IMG/VR virus record: IMGVR_UViG_3300008120_000608
Span: 1 to 23,848 of that record
Reading direction: 5' to 3' (one strand)
Length of the DNA: 23,848 nt
From: a virus
Below the pieces are notes generated by a model, which did not search any database, was not told the DNA's origin, and was given only the letters and a program-made list of their open reading frames with translations. Position 1 is the stretch's first letter. Every line of letters starts with the position of its first letter. Below are positions 7,380-13,844 of this stretch, piece after piece. The position numbers were made by a program, and so were the translations under genes.

Positions 7380-7919
7380 TCACTCCTTGATGCCGGCAGG
7401 GTTGATCTGGGCCAGCAGCTGGTCTTTCTCCTTGCTGCCGCGGCTGCTGCCGAACTCGAACTGGTGGGCATCGCGCAGGCACAAGCCGAAGATGCCGGCG
7501 ATGGTGGACAGCAGCGTCACCACCTCGGCGGGCATCTTGTCGCGGTACAGCGCCAGCACCCCCAGGCAGGCCACCAGGCCCACCACGTCCATCACCACCA
7601 TCAAGTCGGCCCGCCTGTTGCGCATGCCTGCCTGGGCCAGGGCCACGTCGCGGCGGCGGGCGTCGGCGCGGTCATTCAGGTAGGCGCGCTCCAGCTCGCC
7701 GTCAATCTCGATCAGCCGCTGCTGGTACTGCAGCACCAGGGCAGGGTCAGCCTGCAACTGCTGCACCGCCTGCGCCGGGGTGGCGGCGCCGGTTACCTGC
7801 TGGGCCACCTGCACCACGCGGTCTACCACCGAGGCGGCCGGCTCCCCGGCGCCAAAGTAGCGCATCACCGTGGGCGCCATGCTGGCCAACTGCAACGCAA
7901 TGGGAATGAGCGGGGCCAT
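7380..7919 (-). CDS. Holin-like membrane protein
   Basis: The 179-residue protein has an N-terminal helix MAPLIPIALQLASMAPTVMR, a soluble helical middle with PAQAVQQLQADPALVLQYQQRL and a charged segment DRADARRRDVALAQ. Two membrane spans follow (about residues 108-125, VVMDVVGLVACLGVLAL, and 131-148, VVTLLSTIAGIFGLCLR), then a polar tail. This arrangement matches the phage holin 3TM-type proteins that release or time endolysin action. It starts one base after the lipoprotein stop, within the lysis cluster. The family call is from topology and context. Confidence 0.75.
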   Translation of the reverse strand: MAPLIPIALQLASMAPTVMRYFGAGEPAASVVDRVVQVAQQVTGAATPAQAVQQLQADPALVLQYQQRLIEIDGELERAYLNDRADARRRDVALAQAGMRNRRADLMVVMDVVGLVACLGVLALYRDKMPAEVVTLLSTIAGIFGLCLRDAHQFEFGSSRGSKEKDQLLAQINPAGIKE

Positions 7920-7920
7920 G

Positions 7921-8127
7921 TCAGCGAGCTTTCTTGAGGGCGCGCCGGTGGCGTGCCTGGTTTCGGCGCTTGCGCGCCATGCGTTGCACGTGCCGGTTGC
8001 TCAGGCCGCGGCTGCGAGCTTGCGCCGTGGGCGCCACGGTTCCGCCCGTCACGCCTGGGGTCGGCGTCCATGCACACGCGGCCGTGGCCAGCGCTGCGGC
8101 CAGCACGGAAGCCAAGGCGCCCCTCAT
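7921..8127 (-). CDS. Small lipoprotein in lysis cassette
   Basis: The chosen start is the ATG at 8127 because it overlaps the endolysin stop (ATGA). Starting there leaves a clean signal peptide, MRGALASVLAAALATAACAW, with lipobox-like TAAC at the cleavage site (Cys18). The mature part is short: TPTPG, a Thr/Gly/Ala linker, and a very basic C-terminus rich in Arg/Lys/His. The total is 68 residues. Small lipoproteins next to endolysin and holin are often Rz1-type outer-membrane spanins, but this one is less proline-rich than usual and no Rz partner is embedded in another frame. The outer-membrane lysis role is therefore tentative. Confidence 0.65.
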   Translation of the reverse strand: MRGALASVLAAALATAACAWTPTPGVTGGTVAPTAQARSRGLSNRHVQRMARKRRNQARHRRALKKAR

Positions 8128-8807
8128 GCCGCACCGCCTTCCAGCACGTTCACCGCCAGCGGCTGCATGCCGGCCTGCAGCCAAGCGGCCACGTCGAAGC
8201 CTGGGCAGGTTTTCAGCCACTCCTGGCGGGTGACCTGGCCGTCGCCGTTGGTGTCAGGTGACAGGTCACGGTGGCCGCACACGCGCACCTGGCTGCGCGC
8301 CAGGGCATCCAGCTCGCCCTTCAGGCGGGCCACCAGCGTCCGCAGCGCACGCCACTGCGCCAGGGTGTAGCGCGCCACGGGCTCTGCGCCGCCCACCATG
8401 CAAATGCCCACCGAACGGGCGTTGAAGCCCGCCACGTGCGCGCCGGGCTCGGGCAGGCCACGGCCGGTGGCAATGCGGCCGTCCAGGTCAATGACGTAGT
8501 GGTAGCCGATGTGCGCCAGGTTCGGGTTCAGCCGGGCGGCCGCGCGTGGCAGGCGCGCAAACCCGCGCGCCTTGTGCCAGCCGTCGATGGCGGTTTCCGC
8601 CTCAGGGGCCAGCCGGACACCGCTGCGCGTGGCGCTGCAGTGGATGACGATCAGGTCTATCGGCCGCATGGCGCTGCGCTCGGCCAGCGTGCGCGGCAGC
8701 GAAGCCCTCACGGCCGCATGGGCAGCCTCGACGGCCTGCAACTCCAGGCCGGGATAGTCCGCAGGCGCAGGGGCTGCGCGGAGGTTGGGGAGCGGGGTCG
8801 ATTGCAT
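8124..8807 (-). CDS. Endolysin: N-acetylmuramoyl-L-alanine amidase (Amidase_2)
   Basis: The protein has 227 residues from the ATG at 8807. The amidase domain begins near residue 47 (MRPIDLIVIHCSATRSG, zinc ligand H56). It continues with IGYHYVIDLDGRIATGRGLPEPGAHVAGFNARSVGICMVGG and ends with CGHRDLSPD and LKTCPGFDV, whose Cys is the last expected zinc ligand. Between these, DTNGDGQVTRQEW has the spacing of an EF-hand loop. The enzyme cleaves the lactyl-Ala bond of peptidoglycan at lysis. The first 46 residues are extra to the domain. Met47 (8669) is a plausible alternative start, because the start at 8807 has no Shine-Dalgarno and instead abuts a hairpin. It is the first gene of the late operon. 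Confidence 0.9.
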   Translation of the reverse strand: MQSTPLPNLRAAPAPADYPGLELQAVEAAHAAVRASLPRTLAERSAMRPIDLIVIHCSATRSGVRLAPEAETAIDGWHKARGFARLPRAAARLNPNLAHIGYHYVIDLDGRIATGRGLPEPGAHVAGFNARSVGICMVGGAEPVARYTLAQWRALRTLVARLKGELDALARSQVRVCGHRDLSPDTNGDGQVTRQEWLKTCPGFDVAAWLQAGMQPLAVNVLEGGAA

Positions 8808-8824
8808 CCGGGCAGGATGCCCGG
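8808..8824 (-). promoter_or_regulatory. Hairpin directly abutting the endolysin start codon
   Basis: The inverted repeat CCGGGCA-TCC-TGCCCGG (7-bp stem, 3-base loop) ends one base before the ATG at 8807, in the place where a ribosome binding site is expected. It could restrain translation of the endolysin, or indicate that the true start is downstream at 8669. Confidence 0.5.
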
Positions 8825-8844
8825 ATGGGGAGAGCTATCGCATC

Positions 8845-8858
8845 GTGACGTGTGTCAC
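8845..8858 (-). promoter_or_regulatory. Palindrome upstream of endolysin, putative late-promoter (Plys-like) activator site
   Basis: The plus-strand sequence is GTGACGTGTGTCAC, extended by one more pair to CGTGAC-GTGT-GTCACG (8844-8859). It matches the site at 760-773 in 13 of 14 positions. Its centre is 44.5 bp from the endolysin start codon, against 45.5 bp for the protease I site. The coding-strand bases just downstream also agree in part (ATGC, then a run of four C at the same offset). It separates the lysogeny genes to its right from the late genes to its left. Confidence 0.55.
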
Positions 8859-8870
8859 GGCATGCGCTGG

Positions 8871-9332
8871 CTACGCGGGTTCAGCAGGCGCAGCCTCGGC
8901 TTCCATCTGTAGCGCCGCCCGAACTGGAATGAACAGGTAGTCATCGGTGGATTGCCACACCCCATTCTCGACGTCCGCATAGAAGGTATCCGCGCGTGCC
9001 GAAGTGGTCAAAAGCACAGCCGCTGCGAGGCCACCAATCGCCCCGTACCACCAAGGCGACCCCATCAAGGCAGCCAAGCTCGGGCCAACGATCAGGCAGG
9101 CAGCCATGAACTTGGCCGACAGCGGCGCCGTGGCTGCGGTTGTTCCTGAAATCGTCGTCTTGGTGTACGTGTAGGTGAACGGTACCGCAACCTGCATTGT
9201 CGGGGATGCCCTGACGAAGCTCTCGACCAACGGATGGCGCCATGAATTCGGATGTCCGCAGCTTGGGCAAGCGTCTGCCAGCTTGGACAGCGAACGGTCG
9301 CATGCAGCGCACGTAATCAGATCTGTTGTCAC
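8871..9332 (-). CDS. Zinc-ribbon membrane protein, candidate lysogenic-conversion gene
   Basis: I chose the GTG at 9332 because GGGAGGTGG lies 4-12 bases upstream; ATG codons at 9347/9350 sit before that ribosome site. The 153-residue product starts with a double-CxxC zinc ribbon (TCAAC, then ACPSCGHPN, residues about 7-27). A linker rich in Thr follows, then two membrane spans (about residues 77-112) and a short soluble tail. Zinc ribbon plus membrane anchor is a common build in small prophage-encoded proteins of unknown function. It is the last gene of the regulator-led unit and lies outside the late operon. Surface exclusion or a membrane effector role is speculation. Confidence 0.75.
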   Translation of the reverse strand: MTTDLITCAACDRSLSKLADACPSCGHPNSWRHPLVESFVRASPTMQVAVPFTYTYTKTTISGTTAATAPLSAKFMAACLIVGPSLAALMGSPWWYGAIGGLAAAVLLTTSARADTFYADVENGVWQSTDDYLFIPVRAALQMEAEAAPAEPA

Positions 9333-9346
9333 CGTGCCACCTCCCA

Positions 9347-9595
9347 TCAAGGCGCGTCGACCCTACAGCTGGGGCCTAGCTGAAAGACACGCTCTGGCGG
9401 CGCGTTGAAGGATGAACATGGCTGCTTGCCGGGCTCCTGAACTGGAAGGAAGAGGCCGGCGCACGCGATCGCTGCGACGAACGCAATGAGCCCAACGGTC
9501 CACCGGTCCGGCCCCTGCATCAGGATCACGTCGCCAATGACGTTTGCTACTTGGATGCCCGAACCGTGGTTCTGCTGTTTGCTTGTACTGATCAC
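9347..9595 (-). CDS. Small single-span membrane protein downstream of the HTH regulator
   Basis: The protein has 82 residues from a GTG at 9595 that overlaps the regulator's stop (GTGA). The N-terminus contains GSGIQVANVIGDVIL, which closely resembles the C-terminal GSGSYQIANTGGDI of the upstream regulator. One membrane span follows (about residues 33-51, TVGLIAFVAAIACAGLFLP), then a Cys-containing polar tail. No family is recognised. Coupled translation with the regulator suggests that it is expressed in the lysogen. Confidence 0.65.
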   Translation of the reverse strand: MISTSKQQNHGSGIQVANVIGDVILMQGPDRWTVGLIAFVAAIACAGLFLPVQEPGKQPCSSFNAPPERVFQLGPSCRVDAP

Positions 9596-9966
9596 CGTGA
9601 AATCCTCCTGTGTTTTATGTCGCCTCCGGTGTTGGCGATTTGGTAAGAGCCGGATCCTTTCATTTTCTGCACTGCGGACATCACAGGTTCACGCGTGGCG
9701 GCCACCTCGGCGGGCGCGCCTTGCCCACCTCGCAGCAGCAAGTCTAGGTTGACGTCAAAGCCGACACCCAGCTTGTGCAGGTAGACGGCATCCAGCAGGC
9801 GCTTCCCTGTCTCTAGCCGGTACTGCTGGGCCAGGCTCACGCCTAGCTGCTTGGCCATGTCGATGGCATTGACACCAATCTCCTCCCGCACGGCTTTCAG
9901 CCGGCCACCGATGAGGCGGCTCAGCTCCTTATCCGTATCGCTTTCAACTCTGGCCTTGCGCGGCAT
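9592..9966 (-). CDS. XRE-type HTH regulator, candidate phage repressor
   Basis: The protein has 124 residues. Residues about 18-80 form a Cro/CI-type helix-turn-helix domain: GRLKAVREEIGVNAIDMAKQLGVSLAQQYRLETGKRLLDAVYLHKLGVGFDVNLDLLLRG. The ATG at 9966 is preceded by GAGGGGG at good spacing. It is transcribed leftward, away from the early genes, from a region containing repeated operator-like elements. That is the position of the repressor c in Mu-like phages. The protein lacks any LexA-like peptidase or large C-terminal domain; it ends with GSGSYQIANTGGDI and a basic tail. It could be the master repressor or an accessory Cro/Ner-like regulator. Confidence 0.8.
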   Translation of the reverse strand: MPRKARVESDTDKELSRLIGGRLKAVREEIGVNAIDMAKQLGVSLAQQYRLETGKRLLDAVYLHKLGVGFDVNLDLLLRGGQGAPAEVAATREPVMSAVQKMKGSGSYQIANTGGDIKHRRISR

Positions 9967-9992
9967 GTAACCCCCTCAAGTTAGTCGGGTAT

Positions 9993-10031
9993 TTTCGCTA
10001 TTTGACGCATTCGCTATTTGGCGAAAACAAT
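9993..10031. promoter_or_regulatory. Divergent early/lysogeny control region with repeated operator-like elements
   Basis: Two perfect copies of TTCGCTATTTG (9994-10004 and 10010-10020) are spaced 16 bp apart. The second is also the left arm of TTCGC-TATTTG-GCGAA. A rightward promoter can be read as TTGACG (10002-10007), an 18-bp spacer and AACAAT (10026-10031), so the repeats overlap it. The region lies between the leftward regulator (start 9966) and the rightward early genes. It is locally AT-richer than its surroundings. Binding by the 9592-9966 regulator is inferred. Confidence 0.6.
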
Positions 10032-10056
10032 CCCACATCGTCACCGTGTGTCCCTG

Positions 10057-10344
10057 ATGCTACCTATGCCAAGGCCAAGAATCAAAGCACCAGATATCAA
10101 AACACCAGATGCAGTCCGAGCAGAGCTGCAGGAGGCGGGGCTGTCCTTGGCCGAGTGGGCGAGGGCCCACAACGTGTCCTATGAGGTCACCAAGGCCGTG
10201 CTCGCGGGCCGGCTCAAGGGCAAGCGCGGAGAGGCCCATCGGATTGCCATTGGCCTGGGCTTGAAGGTTGGCAAGGTCATTGCTCCGCAAGCCTACGGCG
10301 CACCCCCTCCGAAGCCTCATCGTTCACTGAGGGTGGTGCCGTGA
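10057..10344 (+). CDS. BcepMu gp16-family DNA-binding protein
   Basis: The protein has 95 residues from the ATG at 10057 (the ATG at 10066 is equally possible). Upstream TTG and GTG codons are in frame but fall inside or close to the operator repeats, and no Shine-Dalgarno supports them. The core, LSLAEWARAHNVSYEVTKAV followed by GRLKGKRGEAHRIAIGLGLK, is the signature of the phage-associated BcepMu gp16 family, a small helix-turn-helix-like fold. As the first rightward early gene it is in the place of Mu ner, the negative regulator of early transcription. That role is inferred from position. Confidence 0.8.
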   Translation: MLPMPRPRIKAPDIKTPDAVRAELQEAGLSLAEWARAHNVSYEVTKAVLAGRLKGKRGEAHRIAIGLGLKVGKVIAPQAYGAPPPKPHRSLRVVP

Positions 10345-11180
10345 TGAAGCCGCAGAGTTTCCAACAAGACAGCGACGATGACGCGGGGGTGCCGCAGCGC
10401 TTGCGGGCGGTCATCGCGGATAGCGGGATGTCCCAGGCCAAGTTCGCTGCGCACGTCGGCATCGATCTGGACCGCCTGAAGGGCGTTCTGAGGGGGAAGA
10501 CACGCCGCCCCCCCCTAGATCTGCTACAGAAGGTGATCAAGCGGTGCAACGTCGATTCGACGTGGCTGTTCACCGGCATGAAGCTCGACGTGGGCGAGAC
10601 GACGCCACTTGAAAAGGCGCTGATTGCCGACTTCCGTTTGCTCAAGCCCGCCGAGCAGTACGCGATTAGACGTGCAGCGGCGGCGAGGGGCGACGAACCC
10701 AAGCTGAAGACGCTTCTTGATGAACTAGCCGCCCGCCGTGCGGAGGCGCTTGATCCCAGCCCGCCGCCCGACCAGGCACCAGCGTGCGCTGCGAGGAAGC
10801 CCCATTTCAAGCTCCGCTTGTCCGGCCAGATCGACCTGGTGTCGCCGGGCACCGAGGCGGTGTCGCGTTTTGAGACACAAGCATTCTCCACCGAGCAGCT
10901 AGCTCAAGCCAAAAAACGCATCACAGACACCGGCCAAACGTTGGCCGACTGGGCTCGCAAACGAGACCTTGACTACAACACCGTTTCCCTCGCGCTGCAA
11001 GGGCGGTTGAAGGGCCTGCGCGGTGAAGGGTATCGCGTTTGCGTCGCCCTCGGCCTTCGGGAGGTGTCAAGCAAGCACAGGCGGCAGTGGGCGGCAGTCC
11101 CTAGCCACGAAGAAGCGGCCCTGGTTCATCTCCACGACAGGGGGAACTTGGAACGCCGCGCGGGAAAGGTCCAACCATGA
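10344..11180 (+). CDS. HTH regulator fused to a second BcepMu gp16-type domain
   Basis: The protein has 278 residues from the ATG at 10344, which overlaps the preceding stop (TGATG) and follows GAGGGTGG. Residues about 16-75 are a CI/Cro-type helix-turn-helix (RLRAVIADSGMSQAKFAAHV, then KTRRPPLDLLQKVIKRC). A charged linker and proline-rich segment follow. Residues about 188-232 repeat the gp16 domain (GQTLADWARKRDLDYNTVSL, then GRLKGLRGEGYRVCVALGLR). The C-terminal 45 residues match nothing I know. Two DNA-binding domains in one chain suggest bridging of operators. GC content is somewhat lower here than in the structural genes. Confidence 0.8.
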   Translation: MKPQSFQQDSDDDAGVPQRLRAVIADSGMSQAKFAAHVGIDLDRLKGVLRGKTRRPPLDLLQKVIKRCNVDSTWLFTGMKLDVGETTPLEKALIADFRLLKPAEQYAIRRAAAARGDEPKLKTLLDELAARRAEALDPSPPPDQAPACAARKPHFKLRLSGQIDLVSPGTEAVSRFETQAFSTEQLAQAKKRITDTGQTLADWARKRDLDYNTVSLALQGRLKGLRGEGYRVCVALGLREVSSKHRRQWAAVPSHEEAALVHLHDRGNLERRAGKVQP

Positions 11181-11410
11181 GCAGCCTCACCACCCAGTTG
11201 GACCCCGCCGCACAACGCCGCGCTTTGCAGCGCGAGGTGCTCACGCGCCATCGCCTGGAGTTGGCCGCCGCGGTATCTGAAGCAGCTCGGCAAGTTGCCG
11301 AAGCGCTGCAGCCACTTCGGGCTCTTCCGGCCACTGGCCAGCCTCATTCATCAACAGTGCGGCCAGTTGCGGACGCAAAGGCCCCAGCGGACCCGGGAAT
11401 CGATCAATGA
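11177..11410 (+). CDS. Small Ala/Arg/Leu-rich early protein
   Basis: The start overlaps the preceding stop (ATGA). The product has 77 residues, and the first 40 form a plausible amphipathic helical protein (PAAQRRALQREVLTRHRLEL, AVSEAARQVAEALQPL). After about codon 35 the third-position GC preference weakens and the protein becomes low-complexity. The same stretch is antisense to the 3' end of the minus-strand gene at 11241-11546, so the C-terminal part here may not be conserved. No family is recognised; the coupling to the regulator supports it being translated. Confidence 0.6.
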   Translation: MSSLTTQLDPAAQRRALQREVLTRHRLELAAAVSEAARQVAEALQPLRALPATGQPHSSTVRPVADAKAPADPGIDQ

Positions 11411-11546
11411 ATCGCACCGTCTCGTGCAACGCTGTCTGCAGGGCCACGATCTGCCCCGCCAGATGCGCGTGCGAAAGCTCCAGGGCGGCGCTCTGGTGCT
11501 TCGCAAGCAGATCCAGCAGTTGCGCCAGTTCGTCGTCAGTGAGCAT
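11241..11546 (-). CDS. Antisense-oriented 101-residue helical protein inside the early operon
   Basis: This frame is on the strand opposite to all neighbouring early genes. It encodes 101 residues of natural composition (MLTDDELAQLLDLLAKHQSA, then AGQIVALQTALHETVRFIDR and MNEAGQWPEEPEVAAALRQL). Third codon positions are mainly G/C through most of its length, weakening only at the 3' end. The plus strand has no believable gene from 11411 to 11588, so this ORF explains that space. It converges with, and overlaps by 170 bases, the small gene at 11177-11410. No clear Shine-Dalgarno is visible. It is either a real counter-transcribed gene or a relic. Confidence 0.5.
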   Translation of the reverse strand: MLTDDELAQLLDLLAKHQSAALELSHAHLAGQIVALQTALHETVRFIDRFPGPLGPLRPQLAALLMNEAGQWPEEPEVAAALRQLAELLQIPRRPTPGDGA

Positions 11547-11588
11547 GGGCGCGATCGTATCCGGTGGCCGCCCTGCGGAGGCCCAGCC

Positions 11589-13739
11589 ATGAGCGCCTGG
11601 GCCACCGCCACAGACCTGGCCGGCCTGCCCGGCCTGCCGGCCAGCGCATTTCGCATCCGTGAAGTGCTCACCCGCCTGTCGGTGCCCTCACGCCGCCGGG
11701 CGGGCCGGGGCGGCGGTGTGGAGTTTGCCGTCGCCGCGCTGCCCGAACACACGCGCCTGGCCTTTGTGCAGCGCTGCGGCGCTGATGCGCAGGTGTCTGC
11801 CAACGATGCCCGCCTGGCCAGCGTGCCCCCGCAGGCCAGCGCCCGCGCTGAAGAAGCCCGCCAGGCCGCGCTGGTGACCGGCTGGAGGAAGGACCGTCAG
11901 GACGAAGTGGCCCGGGTGCTGGTGGCCTTCCAACGCTTCTGGGCGGGCTTTGGTGGGCCGGTGACGCCGGCCCTGCACGCCTTCTGCAGCCTGTGGGCTG
12001 CCGGCAAGGTTCCGGCCGATGAGGCGCTGCGCACGGCCTACCCGCGCCTGAGCTTTTCAACCCTGCGCGGCTGGTACGTGGCGGTGGAGCGCGGCGGGCT
12101 GGCGGAGATCACCCCACCCAAGCACTGGCGCAAAGGCCAGTTCTCGGCCCTGGCCGGTGAGGTGGGCCACGCGGTGCTGGCGCTGCTGATTGACAAGCCG
12201 CACCTCTCGGCCCAGGCCATTTACCGGGTGCTGCAGGCGCAGTTCGCCGGCCTGCCGAGTGACCGCGCTTTCCGGCGCGGCCTGGCCGCCTGGAAGACGC
12301 ACAACGCCCAGTTGCTGGCCGGGCTGACCAACCCGGACGCCTGGCGCAGCCGCTACATGAGCGCGGCCGGCAGCGCCAGCGCCGCCGTCACCAAGCCGAA
12401 CCAGTTGTGGGAGATGGACTCCACCCCGGGCGACGTGATGCTGGCCGATGGCAAGCGGCACGCCGTCATCGCGGTGATTGACGTGTACACGCGGCGCCGC
12501 ATGTTCTTGGTGGCCCGCACGTCGAAAAGCGGCGCCATCATGGCCCTGATCCGCCGCGCCATTGCGGCCTGGGGCGTGCCCGAGGCCATCAAGACGGACA
12601 ACGGCCAGGACTACACCGCGCGCCAGTTGGACCAGGCGCTGGTGGGCCTGGGCATCGAGCACCCGCTTTGCACGCCGTTCTCACCCCATCAAAAGCCCCA
12701 TGTGGAGCGCTGCATCGGCGCCCTGATGCGCGAGCACTTTGAGTTGTTGGACGGCTTCATCGGCCACAACGTGGCGCAGCGCCAGGACATCGAGGCGCGC
12801 CGCAGCTTTGCCGAGCGGCTGTTTGACGCGGACGGCAGCACAGAGCTGCGCCTGAGCCCTGAGCAGTTGCAGGACACGCTGGACGCCTACTGCACCCGCC
12901 GCGAGGCCCAGCCCGAAGAGGCGCTGGGCGGCATGACGCCGCTGCAGGCTGCGGCCGGGTTCAGCTCCGCCACCGTGAGCGAGCGCGCCCTGGACATCCT
13001 GCTGGCACCTGCAGCCGATGGCGGCACCCGGGTGGTGGGGAAGAAAGGCTTGCGCATCGGCCGCGGTGACTACAACCACGCCGCCCTGGGCGGCCTGGAG
13101 GGCAGCACCGTGCAGGTGAAGGTGGATGACGCCAACCTGGGCCGCTGCTGGGTGTTTGACCTGGACGGCATCTATCTGTGTGAGGCCATCGACCACGCCC
13201 GCCTGGGCATCAGCGCGGCCGAGGTGGCCGCTGAGCGCAAGGCTGAGCAGGCCAGGAAGATGCGCGAGGCCAAGCGCCGGATCAAGGCCGAGACGCGCGA
13301 ATACGACACCCGCGCCGCGGTGCAGGCCATCACCCACCGCCGTGTGCAGCAGGCGGTGGAGGCATCGCCCAACGTGGTGGCCCTGCGGCCGCAGCGCGAG
13401 CACACCAGCACGGCGATCGAATCCATTGACGCCGCAGGGGTTGACCTGGTCACCGCCGCGCAGGTGGCCAGCAGCCAGCAGGTGGTGGCCGCGCGCCTGG
13501 CCGCCGTGCCCGCACCCGCCGTGGCGCCGGCCCAGGTGCTGCGCCTGGATGACACGCCGCAGCTGCGCTACGCGCGCTGGGTGCGGCTGGAGCAACGCGT
13601 GCAGCGCGGGCAAGCGCTGACGCCTGCTGAGGGCACCTGGTTCCAGGGCTACCCCGCCGGGGCGGAGCACCGGTCCATGCGCGACTACTTTGAAAGGTTC
13701 GGCCTCGACGCCGAGACGGTGCTGGCCGGCGCAGGCTGA
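11589..13739 (+). CDS. Transposase, MuA/BcepMu type (DDE, rve core)
   Basis: The protein has 716 residues. The ATG at 11589 has GGAGG seven bases upstream; the frame is open further left but without a start signal. The N-terminus (WATATDLAGLPGLPASAFRI) matches the MuA end-binding wHTH domain. A helical DNA-binding region with STLRGWYVAV and LIDKPHLSAQAIYRVL comes next. The catalytic core has WEMDSTP (D277), IKTDNGQDY (D337) and KPHVERCIG (E373), a DD-35-E arrangement that is tighter than in MuA. A beta-barrel domain and a long charged helical tail follow; the tail would contact the ATPase partner. It performs strand transfer for integration and replicative transposition. The MuB-like gene begins 105 bases later. 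Confidence 0.95.
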   Translation: MSAWATATDLAGLPGLPASAFRIREVLTRLSVPSRRRAGRGGGVEFAVAALPEHTRLAFVQRCGADAQVSANDARLASVPPQASARAEEARQAALVTGWRKDRQDEVARVLVAFQRFWAGFGGPVTPALHAFCSLWAAGKVPADEALRTAYPRLSFSTLRGWYVAVERGGLAEITPPKHWRKGQFSALAGEVGHAVLALLIDKPHLSAQAIYRVLQAQFAGLPSDRAFRRGLAAWKTHNAQLLAGLTNPDAWRSRYMSAAGSASAAVTKPNQLWEMDSTPGDVMLADGKRHAVIAVIDVYTRRRMFLVARTSKSGAIMALIRRAIAAWGVPEAIKTDNGQDYTARQLDQALVGLGIEHPLCTPFSPHQKPHVERCIGALMREHFELLDGFIGHNVAQRQDIEARRSFAERLFDADGSTELRLSPEQLQDTLDAYCTRREAQPEEALGGMTPLQAAAGFSSATVSERALDILLAPAADGGTRVVGKKGLRIGRGDYNHAALGGLEGSTVQVKVDDANLGRCWVFDLDGIYLCEAIDHARLGISAAEVAAERKAEQARKMREAKRRIKAETREYDTRAAVQAITHRRVQQAVEASPNVVALRPQREHTSTAIESIDAAGVDLVTAAQVASSQQVVAARLAAVPAPAVAPAQVLRLDDTPQLRYARWVRLEQRVQRGQALTPAEGTWFQGYPAGAEHRSMRDYFERFGLDAETVLAGAG

Positions 13740-13765
13740 GCCAGCCCTGGCAAAGAACAGGCGCC

Positions 13766-13817
13766 AGGGGGCTGGTGGCCTGAAAAGAAAAGGCCGCTAG
13801 GGGGCTGGCGGCCTGAA
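13766..13817 (+). repeat. 19-bp direct repeat between transposase and ATPase genes
   Basis: AGGGGGCTGGTGGCCTGAA at 13766-13784 recurs at 13799-13817 with one change, 33 bp apart. The intervening DNA has GGCC-TGAAAAGAAAA-GGCC. The repeat occupies most of the 87-105-base gap before the ATPase gene. Its function is unknown; a transposase or regulator binding site and simple duplication are both possible. Confidence 0.75.
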
Positions 13818-13844
13818 GTTCAAACAGTGATTAGCGAGGTGATT

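Noticed and set aside
10018-10056. TTG start giving a longer first early protein
   Set aside because: It lies inside the operator/promoter repeats and lacks a ribosome site; ATG at 10057 or 10066 fits the family start better.
11407-11592. Plus-strand small frame between the 77-residue gene and the transposase
   Set aside because: Its Cys/Ser/Arg-rich composition is typical of a shadow; the minus-strand frame in the same place is far more protein-like.
12681-13670. Minus-strand open frame of 329 codons
   Set aside because: Antisense of the transposase catalytic and C-terminal domains.
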